In this document: positions 35,932-44,109 of the stretch, one piece after another | How positions within the stretch are numbered: the stretch's first letter is position 1 | How the letters are laid out: every line of letters begins with the position of its first letter | From: a virus | IMG/VR virus record: IMGVR_UViG_3300033571_011013 | Location: 1 to 61,041 of that record | Strand: one strand, 5' to 3' | Length of the DNA stretch: 61,041 nucleotides | The notes under the pieces: generated by a model | Told to the model about the DNA's origin: nothing | The model's database searches: none | What the model saw: only the letters and a program-made list of their open reading frames with translations | Made by a program: the position numbers and the translations under genes

Positions 35932-36891
35932 ATGCGGATATGTTGGTTTACAGAATGGGAAGCAAGTGTTGAAAAATTGCCAAGAGGTTTCGGAAATATG
36001 AGGACTGAGTATGCTTGGTATGTAGCTCAGGATGCTTATCATAATAATATAAACTCTCTGAAAGAGTTACCTGATAATTCTTTTGATTTAGGTATTATAA
36101 TTGTTCCTAAGAAGTTAGAACATTTAATATCTTGGGATATTGTAGTAGATTTAAAAAGAGTATGTAAGAAATATGCATTTATGCAGGAAGGTGCTTCTTG
36201 GATATTTCAAGATTATGATCCAATACAAAGTTTTTGGTTTTACTCTATCATGCTAAATGCAGACTTCTTCTTATGTCATAATAAAGTAGATTTAGAATAT
36301 TATGAATCATTATTAAATAAGAGAGGATACGTAAATCCTACTCTTATGATAGAAGATTCTATTAAAGATCTGCCTAAAGTAGAAAGATCTAACGTAATTA
36401 TTGGAGGAAATCTTGTTAGATATTATGGAGGGTTTAACTCCTTAGTAGTTGGTTTAGAGATAGAAGATTTTGTGTATGCACCATCAATGGGAAGAATGCA
36501 TAAAGAAGAGAAATTAGTACAGGCTATAAAACATATTCCCTATTATTCTTGGGTAGATTGGATTGCAGAGTTGAATAAGTATAAGTATGCGGTGCATTTA
36601 AATCCGAATAGTATTGCGGGTACATTTAGTTTGAATTGTGCTTATTTAGGAATTCCATGCATAGGTAATATAAATTCAGATGCACAAAGAATATGCTATC
36701 CTAAGTTATCTTCGCATCCTGATGATTTGAAATTCTTTAAAAAAGTTGCGAAGAAGTTAAAAGAAGATAATGATTTTTATATGGAATCATCAGAGGAAGC
36801 TAAGATGAATTACATGACATACTATTCAGAAGAAGTATATAAGAATACTTGGAATACTATTATACAAAAAGAATTTAACACAACTATATAA
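35932..36891 (+). CDS. GT-B-like glycosyltransferase
   Basis: 319 residues. MRICWFTEWEASVEKLPRGF opens a GT-B N-domain. ICWFTEW is followed by SFDLGIIIVPKKLEHLISWD and YAFMQEGASWIFQDYD. The C-domain has KYAVHLNPNSIAGTFSLNCA and YLGIPCIGNINSDAQR, a donor-binding region like GT4 but without the full E-x7-E. It has its own promoter. Confidence 0.7.
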   Translation: MRICWFTEWEASVEKLPRGFGNMRTEYAWYVAQDAYHNNINSLKELPDNSFDLGIIIVPKKLEHLISWDIVVDLKRVCKKYAFMQEGASWIFQDYDPIQSFWFYSIMLNADFFLCHNKVDLEYYESLLNKRGYVNPTLMIEDSIKDLPKVERSNVIIGGNLVRYYGGFNSLVVGLEIEDFVYAPSMGRMHKEEKLVQAIKHIPYYSWVDWIAELNKYKYAVHLNPNSIAGTFSLNCAYLGIPCIGNINSDAQRICYPKLSSHPDDLKFFKKVAKKLKEDNDFYMESSEEAKMNYMTYYSEEVYKNTWNTIIQKEFNTTI

Positions 36892-36893
36892 AC

Positions 36894-38084
36894 ATGAAAA
36901 TATCAATTATTCAACCAAGTAGGAACAATCTAAAATATCTTAAATGGTCTTACAATTCTATAAGAAATAATCAAGGTAATCATACTGTACAGATATGTGT
37001 AGCTGATGATTTCTCAAGTGATGGAACTTGGGATTGGTGTTTACAAAAGATGGAAGAGGATAGGAACTTTTCTGCAATAAGAAATGAAGGCCCTGAAAGA
37101 TTAGGTCATACTATCCTGTATGACAGATTAGTCAGTAAGGTAGCAAAGCATGATTATTGTATAATATATCATGCAGATATGTATTTAGCTCCTAAAGCAT
37201 TAGATGCTATAGAAAAGCATATCAAGAGAGGAACCATAGTATCCTTAACAAGAGTAGAACCTACGGGACTTCATCCTGAAGGGCCTGAAAAGATACTAAA
37301 GGATTTTGGTGATGAACCATCTAATTTTGCAGAAAGTAGATTTCTAACATGGTTTGAAAATTATAACAAAGATACTGCAAACACCAAAGTAACAGATGGT
37401 ATATTTGCACCATGGGCTTTTCACAGGAAAGATTTTTTAGAAATAGGAGGACATGATGATTTATTTGCTCCACAATCCAAGGAAGATTCAGATATATTCA
37501 ATAGGTTTATGTTGAACGGAATTGATTTTATTCAGACTTGGGAGGGATTAGTTTATCATTTAACTTGTAGAGGTTCACGATTCAACACTACTATAACTAA
37601 GGTAGGTACTAATTCTGATGAATGGATTCATCAAAATATTAAGAGTGCTCGTAACTTTATAAGAAAGTGGGGTCATTACGTAGAGCATACACCATTGATG
37701 AAACCTATCGTACCTCCTAAGTATAACATAGTTATAAAACTATTAAATTGTAAAAGATACGAAGGTTTAGCTAATATAGAACCTTGGGGAGATGTGGTAT
37801 ATACAGATTTTACAGATTATAGAAAGTACGTAGAAGAAGAACAATCTAATACGTTATATGCTATGGAAACAAGAGTTAAGAGTTTAGATGACTATGAAAG
37901 AGGCAATGTAGTAGTAACTATAGATTTTGATAAATTCACAGATGCTGAGAGATATGGATTGAATGAATTGCCTAAAATAATTGCCAATAGCAATGAATTG
38001 GGAGAGTTTAGTTTAGGATCTATGAAGGTTGAAATATATGATTTAAAAACTTTTGAACATACATTAATTACTAATAACTTATAA
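36894..38084 (+). CDS. GT2 glycosyltransferase with C-terminal extension
   Basis: 396 residues. MKISIIQPSRNNLKYLKWSY, QICVADDFSSDGTWDW, YCIIYHADMYLAPKALD (D-x-Y metal-type site) and GIFAPWAFHRKDFLEIGGHD with KEDSDIFNRFMLNG (the 'eD.d...R' motif) make a confident GT2 call. About 130 extra residues follow the catalytic domain; they contain NIEPWGDVVYTDFTDYRKYV and may bind the acceptor. Confidence 0.85.
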   Translation: MKISIIQPSRNNLKYLKWSYNSIRNNQGNHTVQICVADDFSSDGTWDWCLQKMEEDRNFSAIRNEGPERLGHTILYDRLVSKVAKHDYCIIYHADMYLAPKALDAIEKHIKRGTIVSLTRVEPTGLHPEGPEKILKDFGDEPSNFAESRFLTWFENYNKDTANTKVTDGIFAPWAFHRKDFLEIGGHDDLFAPQSKEDSDIFNRFMLNGIDFIQTWEGLVYHLTCRGSRFNTTITKVGTNSDEWIHQNIKSARNFIRKWGHYVEHTPLMKPIVPPKYNIVIKLLNCKRYEGLANIEPWGDVVYTDFTDYRKYVEEEQSNTLYAMETRVKSLDDYERGNVVVTIDFDKFTDAERYGLNELPKIIANSNELGEFSLGSMKVEIYDLKTFEHTLITNNL

Positions 38085-38089
38085 AAGTA

Positions 38090-38099
38090 TATATTTATA
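38090..38099 (+). promoter_or_regulatory. Late-type promoter box before 38114
   Basis: TATATTTATA ends 14 nt before the ATG at 38114. It is identical to the boxes before the tube gene and 5950, and suggests that 38114 and 38536 are late genes. Confidence 0.5.
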
Positions 38100-38113
38100 T
38101 AAAAGAGAATAGT

Positions 38114-38524
38114 ATGTCACAGTATTTTAATATTAATATGCTTGATGATTATCTTGAAATAGGTTTAAAATTCAAGGTATATGTTAATGGCGAATATCTT
38201 ATAGTTAATGATCCTTGGGATTTACTTAATGATTTCAAAGCTACAGGTTATGATTCAAAAGGTGCTCCTGTAGAATTTGAATATATGGATATAGACCATG
38301 TTAAAATTGGAAGTAATGTATTTACAAAAGAAGAATTAAATAATATAGAAAAGAAGGAAGGTGACTCTGCTGAGGGTGATGCTGAGGGTGGTGCTGATGC
38401 AGGAGCTGTTGAAACAGGATCTGAACCTGCACCTGAAGGAGGAGAGGCTGAGGGAGAAGAAGAACCTCCTGCGGAAGAGACTCCTGAAAAACCTGTTCAA
38501 GAGTACTTATTCTATAGAAGATAA
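38114..38524 (+). CDS. Acidic protein with low-complexity Glu/Ala/Gly/Pro tail
   Basis: 136 residues. Residues 1-75 look globular (LKFKVYVNGEYLIVNDPWDL). Residues 80-125 are an acidic low-complexity tail rich in Glu, Ala, Gly and Pro, ending VQEYLFYRR. The late-type box upstream suggests a virion or assembly role. The composition is reminiscent of prohead core or internal proteins, but no family is recognised. Confidence 0.7.
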   Translation: MSQYFNINMLDDYLEIGLKFKVYVNGEYLIVNDPWDLLNDFKATGYDSKGAPVEFEYMDIDHVKIGSNVFTKEELNNIEKKEGDSAEGDAEGGADAGAVETGSEPAPEGGEAEGEEEPPAEETPEKPVQEYLFYRR

Positions 38525-38535
38525 ATGATAAGTAT

Positions 38536-40017
38536 ATGTTAAATGAAGACTTAAAAAAATGGCTGAATCAGAAGTGGGTTAGAATAAATACTTCAGGTAA
38601 TATAGAAGGAGATTGCGGTACTTCTAAAAGAAAATCTAATCCCAATAGATGTTTACCATTATCTAAAGCAAGAAGTTTAACAAAGTCTCAAAGAAGATCA
38701 ACAGCATTAAAAAAGAAAAGTCAGGGAAAATCAGGGAAACAATTTGTAAAGAATACTAAAGCAGCTAAAGTTACTACTGAAAATGTAGATAGACTGATAA
38801 ATGAGTACATTGGTGATGAGTTAACTATATTGAAGTCTTTTGAGTTTAAGAACGAACTATGTCCTGATATATTCTCTAATAATAAGTTGATTCCTGAAAT
38901 AAGACAAAATTTATTAGATATTGTCGAACAGTTTAAGAATTTTTTAGATTTTAAAATATCTGAAGAAGACGTAGTATTGACAGGTTCTATAGCTAACTAT
39001 AATTGGTCTGATTATTCAGATATAGATTTACACTTAATAGTAGACTTCAATGGTATTAATGAGAATAAGGATCTTCTTGCTCAATATTTTATATCAAAGA
39101 AATCATTATGGAATGATACATATCCTATAAAAATTAAAAATTTTGATGTTGAATTATATGTTGAAGATGTCAATGATTTGACAGTATCTTCAGGACAATA
39201 TTCCGTTAAAAATGATTCTTGGATTGTAGAGCCAAAGAAAGTAAATGTAGATATAGATTATAAAAAAATACAAGATAAAGCGTCAGACTTTATAGAATTG
39301 ATAGATACCTTAGTCAACAGTAGTGATGACGCTAAAGTTAGAATTGCTAATATTAACAAATTAAAAAATAAACTAAAAAATTATAGAAAGTCAGGATTAT
39401 CATCTAATGGAGAATATTCGTATGAGAATTTAGTTTATAAATTTTTGCGAAGAGGAGGGTATTTGAATAAACTAATAGATTTAAAAAAAGATTTAATAAC
39501 GAAATACTATTCGATGAATGAATCTAAGAAAAAAGCTAAAAGAGATAGATGTTATTATAGAGCTGTAAAATCTTATGGGAATAAAACTTCAGCTTATAGA
39601 TCTTTAGCAATAGCTGCTTGTAGGAAGGGGAAGATATGGAAAAAGAAATCACTAAAAGAATGTGGATGTTCTGATGATAGAAATGATACTATACAAGATT
39701 TTGTAAATTTCTGTACAGATACATTATCAATCAATGCTCCTAAAATAAAATTACATACAGAACCAAGGGAGGACATAACTTCTTTTGGTGGATATTTACC
39801 CAATGAGGAAACTTTGGAAGTTGTTGTTCACAATAGAAATTTAGCTGATATACTTCGCACCGTAGCTCATGAGTTAGTTCATCATAAACAAAACTTAGCA
39901 GGTATGCTTAATGCATCATCAGGACAGGATGGTTCTAAGCACGAGAATCAAGCTAACGCAATAGCAGGTGTTTTGATGAGAATATATAGTAAAAATAACC
40001 CTCACATATACGAATAA
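38536..40017 (+). CDS. Multidomain protein: basic Cys motif, nucleotidyltransferase, metallopeptidase
   Basis: 493 residues with four parts. Residues 1-65: small basic domain (KWVRINTSGNIEGDCGTSKR, NRCLPLSKARSLTKSQRR) seen in several T4-like phage proteins. About 140-230: Pol-beta-type nucleotidyltransferase core, LTGSIANYNWSDYSDIDLHL followed by IVDF (GS...D-x-D). About 325-370: second basic Cys domain (RDRCYYRAVKSYGNKTSAYR). About 385-493: zinc metallopeptidase-like end, VAHELVHHKQ (H-E-x-x-H) with a downstream Glu in KHENQANAIAG. Such mixed-enzyme 'polyvalent' proteins are known to enter host cells with phage DNA; injection is inferred. Confidence 0.75.
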   Translation: MLNEDLKKWLNQKWVRINTSGNIEGDCGTSKRKSNPNRCLPLSKARSLTKSQRRSTALKKKSQGKSGKQFVKNTKAAKVTTENVDRLINEYIGDELTILKSFEFKNELCPDIFSNNKLIPEIRQNLLDIVEQFKNFLDFKISEEDVVLTGSIANYNWSDYSDIDLHLIVDFNGINENKDLLAQYFISKKSLWNDTYPIKIKNFDVELYVEDVNDLTVSSGQYSVKNDSWIVEPKKVNVDIDYKKIQDKASDFIELIDTLVNSSDDAKVRIANINKLKNKLKNYRKSGLSSNGEYSYENLVYKFLRRGGYLNKLIDLKKDLITKYYSMNESKKKAKRDRCYYRAVKSYGNKTSAYRSLAIAACRKGKIWKKKSLKECGCSDDRNDTIQDFVNFCTDTLSINAPKIKLHTEPREDITSFGGYLPNEETLEVVVHNRNLADILRTVAHELVHHKQNLAGMLNASSGQDGSKHENQANAIAGVLMRIYSKNNPHIYE

Positions 40018-40021
40018 AACT

Positions 40022-40252
40022 ATGAAGATTAATATACTAAGCGAAGCAGTAAAGAATGATGAAGGACAGACATCAATGCGAAGAATTGTTACATTTCTAA
40101 CTATGATGTTAATGTACGGGATAGTCATTATGGATATATTTACAGATTATAAGATATCTGAATTTATATTCGATGGATTACTAATTTTACTTTTAGGAGG
40201 ATTAGGTTCAATAGCCTCTGAAAAATTTGTGTTAAAAAAAAATAGACTTTAA
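40022..40252 (+). CDS. Two-span membrane protein, holin-like
   Basis: 76 residues. A polar N-terminus (KINILSEAVKNDEGQTSMRR) is followed by two membrane segments, about 24-42 (VTFLTMMLMYGIVIMDIF) and about 48-68 (EFIFDGLLILLLGGLGSIA), and a Lys-rich end. This is the layout of small class II holins. It is 4 nt after the polyvalent protein gene. Another holin candidate is at 42768. Confidence 0.6.
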   Translation: MKINILSEAVKNDEGQTSMRRIVTFLTMMLMYGIVIMDIFTDYKISEFIFDGLLILLLGGLGSIASEKFVLKKNRL

Positions 40253-40254
40253 TT

Positions 40255-40557
40255 ATGAAATCGGAGAGTGTAGAAAAATTAGAAAAATTAGTTAAAGGTT
40301 CTTTAATTGCAAGTAACTTCATTGATAAGAATATTAATGAGGGAGTTAAGTTTAAAAATATACCGTACCTTTCTTTAATTGTAGATTGGATAGAAGAATA
40401 CTCAGGATTCGATGGAGACTTGGTATTACAATGTATGGAAAAACACTACAATATGATATTAGAGAATTCCAAAGAGGATAGATCCTTAATAATGGATATA
40501 TTAATAACTGAAGTTCGAAGTAGGCTTGGGAAAGATTTGGGAATCAGGGTAAATTGA
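40255..40557 (+). CDS. Hypothetical protein
   Basis: 100 residues, mostly helical and soluble. The segment YLSLIVDWIEEYSGFDGDLV followed by LQCMEKHYN may be a helical bundle. No family is recognised. It is in the close-packed block 40022-41861. Confidence 0.6.
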   Translation: MKSESVEKLEKLVKGSLIASNFIDKNINEGVKFKNIPYLSLIVDWIEEYSGFDGDLVLQCMEKHYNMILENSKEDRSLIMDILITEVRSRLGKDLGIRVN

Positions 40558-40561
40558 TAAT

Positions 40562-40795
40562 ATGAACAGAGTAGAAACTTTAAAACAAATAATTTCTGAT
40601 GACGTTTATAATATATTATGTGAGAATGATGGTAACATAGAATGGCCTATAAAATTTAGCCATAGTGACAAATTGAAATTCTTGGATAATGTAGTAAAGA
40701 CATTAGAAAATTTGGAAGAATATAAAAAATGTAGTGATGTTGCAAAAATAAAAACTAACTTAGAAAGTGTATATGAATCAAATAAAAGTTGTTAA
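40562..40795 (+). CDS. Hypothetical small protein
   Basis: 77 residues, helical and charged (DKLKFLDNVVKTLENLEEYK). No family recognised. Its end overlaps the next gene by 23 nt. Confidence 0.6.
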   Translation: MNRVETLKQIISDDVYNILCENDGNIEWPIKFSHSDKLKFLDNVVKTLENLEEYKKCSDVAKIKTNLESVYESNKSC

Positions 40796-40955
40796 GAGAG
40801 TTAAGTATATAAATGTTCCCGATTCTGATAAATCATTTTGTATTTTATATACTATGGATTCTGATACAGATACTTTGTTATACGGAAAAATATATTCAAA
40901 ATATTATTATTATTTTTTGAAAATATATGAAAAAACATATAATACTTTGTTATGA
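40773..40955 (+). CDS. Hypothetical small protein
   Basis: 60 residues from the ATG at 40773 (MNQIKVVKRVKYI); an ATG two codons upstream is also possible. Tyr-rich C-terminus (KYYYYFLKIYEKTYNTLL). Overlaps the ClpS-like gene start (ATGA). Not recognised. Confidence 0.5.
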   Translation: MNQIKVVKRVKYINVPDSDKSFCILYTMDSDTDTLLYGKIYSKYYYYFLKIYEKTYNTLL

Positions 40956-41200
40956 GTGAAAGTACTAAATCTAACATAGAACTTATATATGATGAGAATC
41001 AATCTTATGAATATTTTGCAAAAGCAATCACATCTAATTTCAGCATACCTGAGACTCAAGCTGAACAATTATACTATTTACTGAGAATAGGAGGTAAGAC
41101 TACTATGTTTAGCAATAAAAGTAAGGATGAGTTAACTAAGATATCAGAAATATTAGATAAATGTAAATTAAAAAATGTTATAGTATGGAAAGAGGAATAG
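40952..41200 (+). CDS. ClpS-like adaptor protein
   Basis: 82 residues. ELIYDENQSYEYFAKAITSN, then the helix ETQAEQLYYLLRIGGKTTMF and the end EILDKCKLKNVIVWKEE follow the ClpS pattern ('l.nDd.t..evv..l...f....eeA..l....h..G', then a final '.gl....v' strand). ClpS feeds N-degron proteins to ClpAP. A phage version could redirect host proteolysis. The ribosomal L12-like fold is the alternative, and low sequence identity keeps this tentative. Confidence 0.5.
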   Translation: MSESTKSNIELIYDENQSYEYFAKAITSNFSIPETQAEQLYYLLRIGGKTTMFSNKSKDELTKISEILDKCKLKNVIVWKEE

Positions 41201-41700
41201 GTCATAGTATGGACATCCCTGAAAAGATGATTCGATATGCCATGGCTAATACTAAATCTAATAAATCAGCAGCTGCATTTCTAAAAGTATCTTATAATAC
41301 TTACAAAAAATATGCTAAATATTATATAGATAGCGATAGTGGTAAGAGTTTATTTGATTTACATAAAAATATGCAGGGATTAGGAATATCTAAAGGATCT
41401 ATGAGACCTACTGCTTATAAGAGATTGAAAGAAGTTATATCAGGATATTGTCCTGATTATCCATCTATAAAATTAAAAGAAAGACTTGTTAGAGAATCTA
41501 TAGTAGAAGAGAAGTGTAATAGATGTGGATTTTGTGAGAGACGAATATTAGATTATAAGATACCATTGCTTATGGATTGGAAGGATGGTGACAGAACAAA
41601 TCATAGATTAGATAACTTGCAATTACTTTGTTATAATTGCTATTACTTAACTGTTGACAATGTAGTTGGCAAAAGAATGATAATACCTGATAATATATGA
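41185..41700 (+). CDS. HNH-like zinc protein with N-terminal helix-turn-helix, catalytic His missing
   Basis: 171 residues; the start may instead be ATG 41209 (MDIPEKMIRY). Residues about 20-50 (TKSNKSAAAFLKVSYNTYKK) look like a helix-turn-helix. Later, EEKCNRCGFCERRI and NHRLDNLQLLCYNCYYL match the HNH zinc scaffold, but the first catalytic His ('LDHidGd') is replaced in LLMDWKDGDRTNHRLDNL and the terminal His is Tyr. It is probably a DNA-binding regulator derived from a homing-type nuclease. Confidence 0.65.
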   Translation: MERGIGHSMDIPEKMIRYAMANTKSNKSAAAFLKVSYNTYKKYAKYYIDSDSGKSLFDLHKNMQGLGISKGSMRPTAYKRLKEVISGYCPDYPSIKLKERLVRESIVEEKCNRCGFCERRILDYKIPLLMDWKDGDRTNHRLDNLQLLCYNCYYLTVDNVVGKRMIIPDNI

Positions 41701-41861
41701 AAGATAATTTAGATGATTTATACAGCCAATTAGGACTTGTTTCCTATAACATAGCACTTCATAAGTCTATATTGAAAACTCTTAAAGATAGTAAACAAGA
41801 GTTATTATCAAAGATTCAGAATACTCAGTTACAACCTGAAAAAAATTCAAATAATAAGTAG
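41697..41861 (+). CDS. Small helical protein
   Basis: 54 residues; ATG 41697 overlaps the previous stop (ATGA), stop TAG 41859-41861. Sequence starts MKDNLDDLYSQLGLVSYNIA and continues as a charged helix ending in Asn/Lys. Unknown function. Confidence 0.6.
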   Translation: MKDNLDDLYSQLGLVSYNIALHKSILKTLKDSKQELLSKIQNTQLQPEKNSNNK

Positions 41862-41878
41862 TTATAAATAATAAATAT

Positions 41879-41888
41879 TATATTTATA
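41879..41888 (+). promoter_or_regulatory. Late-type promoter box before 41906
   Basis: TATATTTATA followed by G ends 17 nt before the ATG at 41906. Same box as at 4276, 5927 and 38090. Confidence 0.5.
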
Positions 41889-41905
41889 GTTGTAATTAAT
41901 AGTAT

Positions 41906-42766
41906 ATGGAATATAGAATAGAAGAGGATGTAAATGATAACGATGTATTCGAAAAGAATATTAGTAAAATACCTACAGATACTATCCGATTAGACAATAT
42001 GCCTAAAGGTTTCAAATCGATCCCTCATGAATGGAGTCAAATACATGTAGATTCATGGTTAGCTCTTAAAAAACATTTAAAAAATAAATATAATATAAAA
42101 GGCAGGAGAGAGAAGGTTGAACCTTACTTTACGTCAAGAGGAGAGCGAAGACATGTTAGAATGTCAAATTTATATCCACCAAAAAAGATAGTTAAAAAAA
42201 GTGCGGTAGATGCCTTATCCAATAGTCCTAATCTGAGACCTGCATATATAATGCAATACAAGAATAAGTATTTTCCATTTGATTTAGAAGACGTGACAAT
42301 AGCTGCGATAGATATTATTCAGAATAATGGATTGATAGGCCCTTGCTTAGTTATAAATCTATCTGATTCCAATAGGAAAGATATGGGTAATGTATTGGGT
42401 AAGACCTTTGATATGGAAAGAGTATTTCAGTTTTTAGAAGTTCCCGAAGCTGACGAGGTTAAAACTGATTATGATGTTGAATCGGATGAGGATTTAACGT
42501 CTAAGCAAATGGACTTGTACAGAAATCCTCCTGATGATGAGAGTATAGATATAGGTTTTAAAGATTCAATAGAATCAAACAACAGTATACAAAGACTCGA
42601 TAAATTAGATAACAATGCTCATAAGATTAGAGCAGCTCAATTTATGATTAATAGATTAGATGGAACCCTAACAAGAACAAAAGATCCTGAAAAAATAAAA
42701 AAATTGAACAGGAGCAGAGATATATGGAGTTCTTATAAAAAATCAATATCAAAAGAATTTAAATAG
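41906..42766 (+). CDS. Hypothetical protein, probably late
   Basis: 286 residues, preceded by a late-type box. Basic N-terminal half (HLKNKYNIKGRREKVEPYFT, PPKKIVKKSAVDALS), an Ile/Leu-rich centre (VTIAAIDIIQNNGLIGPCLV), an acidic linker (residues about 190-215) and a helical C-terminus. Family not recognised. Its 3' end is followed 1 nt later by a membrane protein gene. Confidence 0.7.
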   Translation: MEYRIEEDVNDNDVFEKNISKIPTDTIRLDNMPKGFKSIPHEWSQIHVDSWLALKKHLKNKYNIKGRREKVEPYFTSRGERRHVRMSNLYPPKKIVKKSAVDALSNSPNLRPAYIMQYKNKYFPFDLEDVTIAAIDIIQNNGLIGPCLVINLSDSNRKDMGNVLGKTFDMERVFQFLEVPEADEVKTDYDVESDEDLTSKQMDLYRNPPDDESIDIGFKDSIESNNSIQRLDKLDNNAHKIRAAQFMINRLDGTLTRTKDPEKIKKLNRSRDIWSSYKKSISKEFK

Positions 42767-42767
42767 T

Positions 42768-43166
42768 ATGGTAAAATTAAGAGAAATAATAATGTATGGT
42801 GATAGTGAACCATTAGAGATTATATTAAGTTTTATAATGATTTCACAGTTATGTTATCCATCTTATTCTATTTTTTGTATGTCTAATATAGAAATAAATG
42901 ATAATTATTATTACATTGGCATAGCATCTTCCTTTGGATTGTTTTTGGGTAATATTATAAATTCTATATCTATACGGAAGTGGAGTGCTAATATATCATT
43001 TATAGTAGTATTGAGCATATTTGTTCTATCTATAGTAAACAACATATATAATATCCAAATGCATTTAATATTCGTTTCAGAATTAATAGCGTTATTTTGG
43101 ATTACTTGGAGATGCAGTAGGGAGGAGGTTTCGAAATTAATGAAACTGATAAAACACAAATATTAA
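42768..43166 (+). CDS. Four-span membrane protein, holin candidate
   Basis: 132 residues. The N-terminus MYGDSEPLEIILSFIMISQL resembles a short motif ('YGDSEPLEIILG') that I recall from several phage membrane proteins. Four hydrophobic segments lie near 17-37, 46-64, 72-90 and 96-114. The C-terminus is basic. The next gene has one membrane span and a coiled coil, so the pair may be a holin and a spanin or regulator. Confidence 0.6.
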   Translation: MVKLREIIMYGDSEPLEIILSFIMISQLCYPSYSIFCMSNIEINDNYYYIGIASSFGLFLGNIINSISIRKWSANISFIVVLSIFVLSIVNNIYNIQMHLIFVSELIALFWITWRCSREEVSKLMKLIKHKY

Positions 43167-43475
43167 ATGATTAGCGAAAATATAACAACGGTAATAATAA
43201 CTCTAATCACCATGGCAGGATCTGCGGGTGCTTGGAAATTTTATGAATCAAGATTAAAATTAAACTATAAGTTAAACGAGCATAGTACTAAAGAAAATAC
43301 ACTCTTCAGAGAAGATCTTAGAGAACGAGTATATAATTTAGAAAAGAAATTGACTGAGAAAGAGTTAGAGAAGGAGGAGTTACAGAAACAAATAACTGAA
43401 CTTAAAACTCAATTAGCCGAATACAAAGTTAGATTAGAGTATTTAGAAAAAGAGAATAAAAGATTATCAAAATAA
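43167..43475 (+). CDS. Single-span membrane protein with coiled coil (inner spanin-like)
   Basis: 102 residues. An N-terminal membrane segment (TTVIITLITMAGSAGAWKFY) is followed by a long Glu/Lys/Leu coiled coil to the end. That is the layout of inner-membrane spanins. The stop of the previous gene and the ATG are adjacent. A small lipoprotein that could be the outer partner is at 46078. Confidence 0.6.
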   Translation: MISENITTVIITLITMAGSAGAWKFYESRLKLNYKLNEHSTKENTLFREDLRERVYNLEKKLTEKELEKEELQKQITELKTQLAEYKVRLEYLEKENKRLSK

Positions 43476-43481
43476 TATAAA

Positions 43482-43847
43482 ATGATTCACCCAAAATATT
43501 GTCTACATCATTATAAATGCAAGTTATTAAGAATTATTGATGGTGATACTTTAGAATGTACTATTGATTTAGGATTTGATGTTTGGAAGAAAGCTACTAT
43601 ACGTCTAATAGATATAGATGCTCCTGAAGTTAAAACTTTAAATTTAGAAGAGAAAGTTCTCGGTAAACTATCAACACAGGCTCTTACTGAAATTATGGAT
43701 GTAGAAAAATCTAATGGAAATTTTTATATACATTCTAAGACTGTAGATTCTTTTGGAAGATCGTTAGCAACTATATACTTAGAGTCAGGTCTTGATGTTA
43801 ATGCACATCTCATTGAGTTAGGATATGCAACAAAATGGAAAATCTAA
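43482..43847 (+). CDS. Thermonuclease (staphylococcal nuclease-like, SNase)
   Basis: 121 residues. LLRIIDGDTLECTIDLGFDV, ATIRLIDIDAPEVKT (catalytic Arg and Asp) and DSFGRSLATIYL (second Arg) are SNase motifs. No signal peptide, so it should act in the cytoplasm, perhaps in breakdown of host DNA or RNA. Confidence 0.88.
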   Translation: MIHPKYCLHHYKCKLLRIIDGDTLECTIDLGFDVWKKATIRLIDIDAPEVKTLNLEEKVLGKLSTQALTEIMDVEKSNGNFYIHSKTVDSFGRSLATIYLESGLDVNAHLIELGYATKWKI

Positions 43848-43858
43848 AATTTTAACAT

Positions 43859-44026
43859 ATGAATCAGAAATCAAAAGGTTTAGGAGATACCATAGCTAAA
43901 ATAACAAAAGCTACAGGTATCGACAAAGTAGCAGAAGGCGTAGCAAAAGCAATGGGTGCTGAAGACTGCGGATGCAACAAAAGGAAGGAAGCGTTAAATA
44001 AAGCATTTCCTTACAAAACAAAATAG
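43859..44026 (+). CDS. Small conserved phage protein with Cys motif
   Basis: 55 residues, ATG 43859 to TAG 44024-44026. GLGDTIAKITKATGIDKVAE and AEDCGCNKRKEALNKAFPY match a small family I recall from several phages and Bacteroidota elements; the paired Cys in DCGCNKR and C-terminal 'FPY' are its hallmarks. Function unknown. Followed by a strong terminator. Confidence 0.7.
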   Translation: MNQKSKGLGDTIAKITKATGIDKVAEGVAKAMGAEDCGCNKRKEALNKAFPYKTK

Positions 44027-44046
44027 TAAATATCATATTTTTTTTG

Positions 44047-44077
44047 AGTGGACTCTCCTATGAGAGTTCACTTTTAT
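44047..44077 (+). terminator. Rho-independent terminator after the SNase block
   Basis: AGTGGACTCTC and GAGAGTTCACT form an 11-bp stem (one G-T) with loop CTAT (44047-44072), followed by TTTATTTT. An eight-T run also precedes the hairpin, so it could work in both directions. Confidence 0.85.
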
Positions 44078-44109
44078 TTTGTACATACTAAACAATTGAA
44101 TAATTTTAC

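Noticed and set aside
41500-41690. Active HNH homing endonuclease
   Set aside because: Zinc Cys residues are kept but the catalytic His positions are Trp and Tyr.
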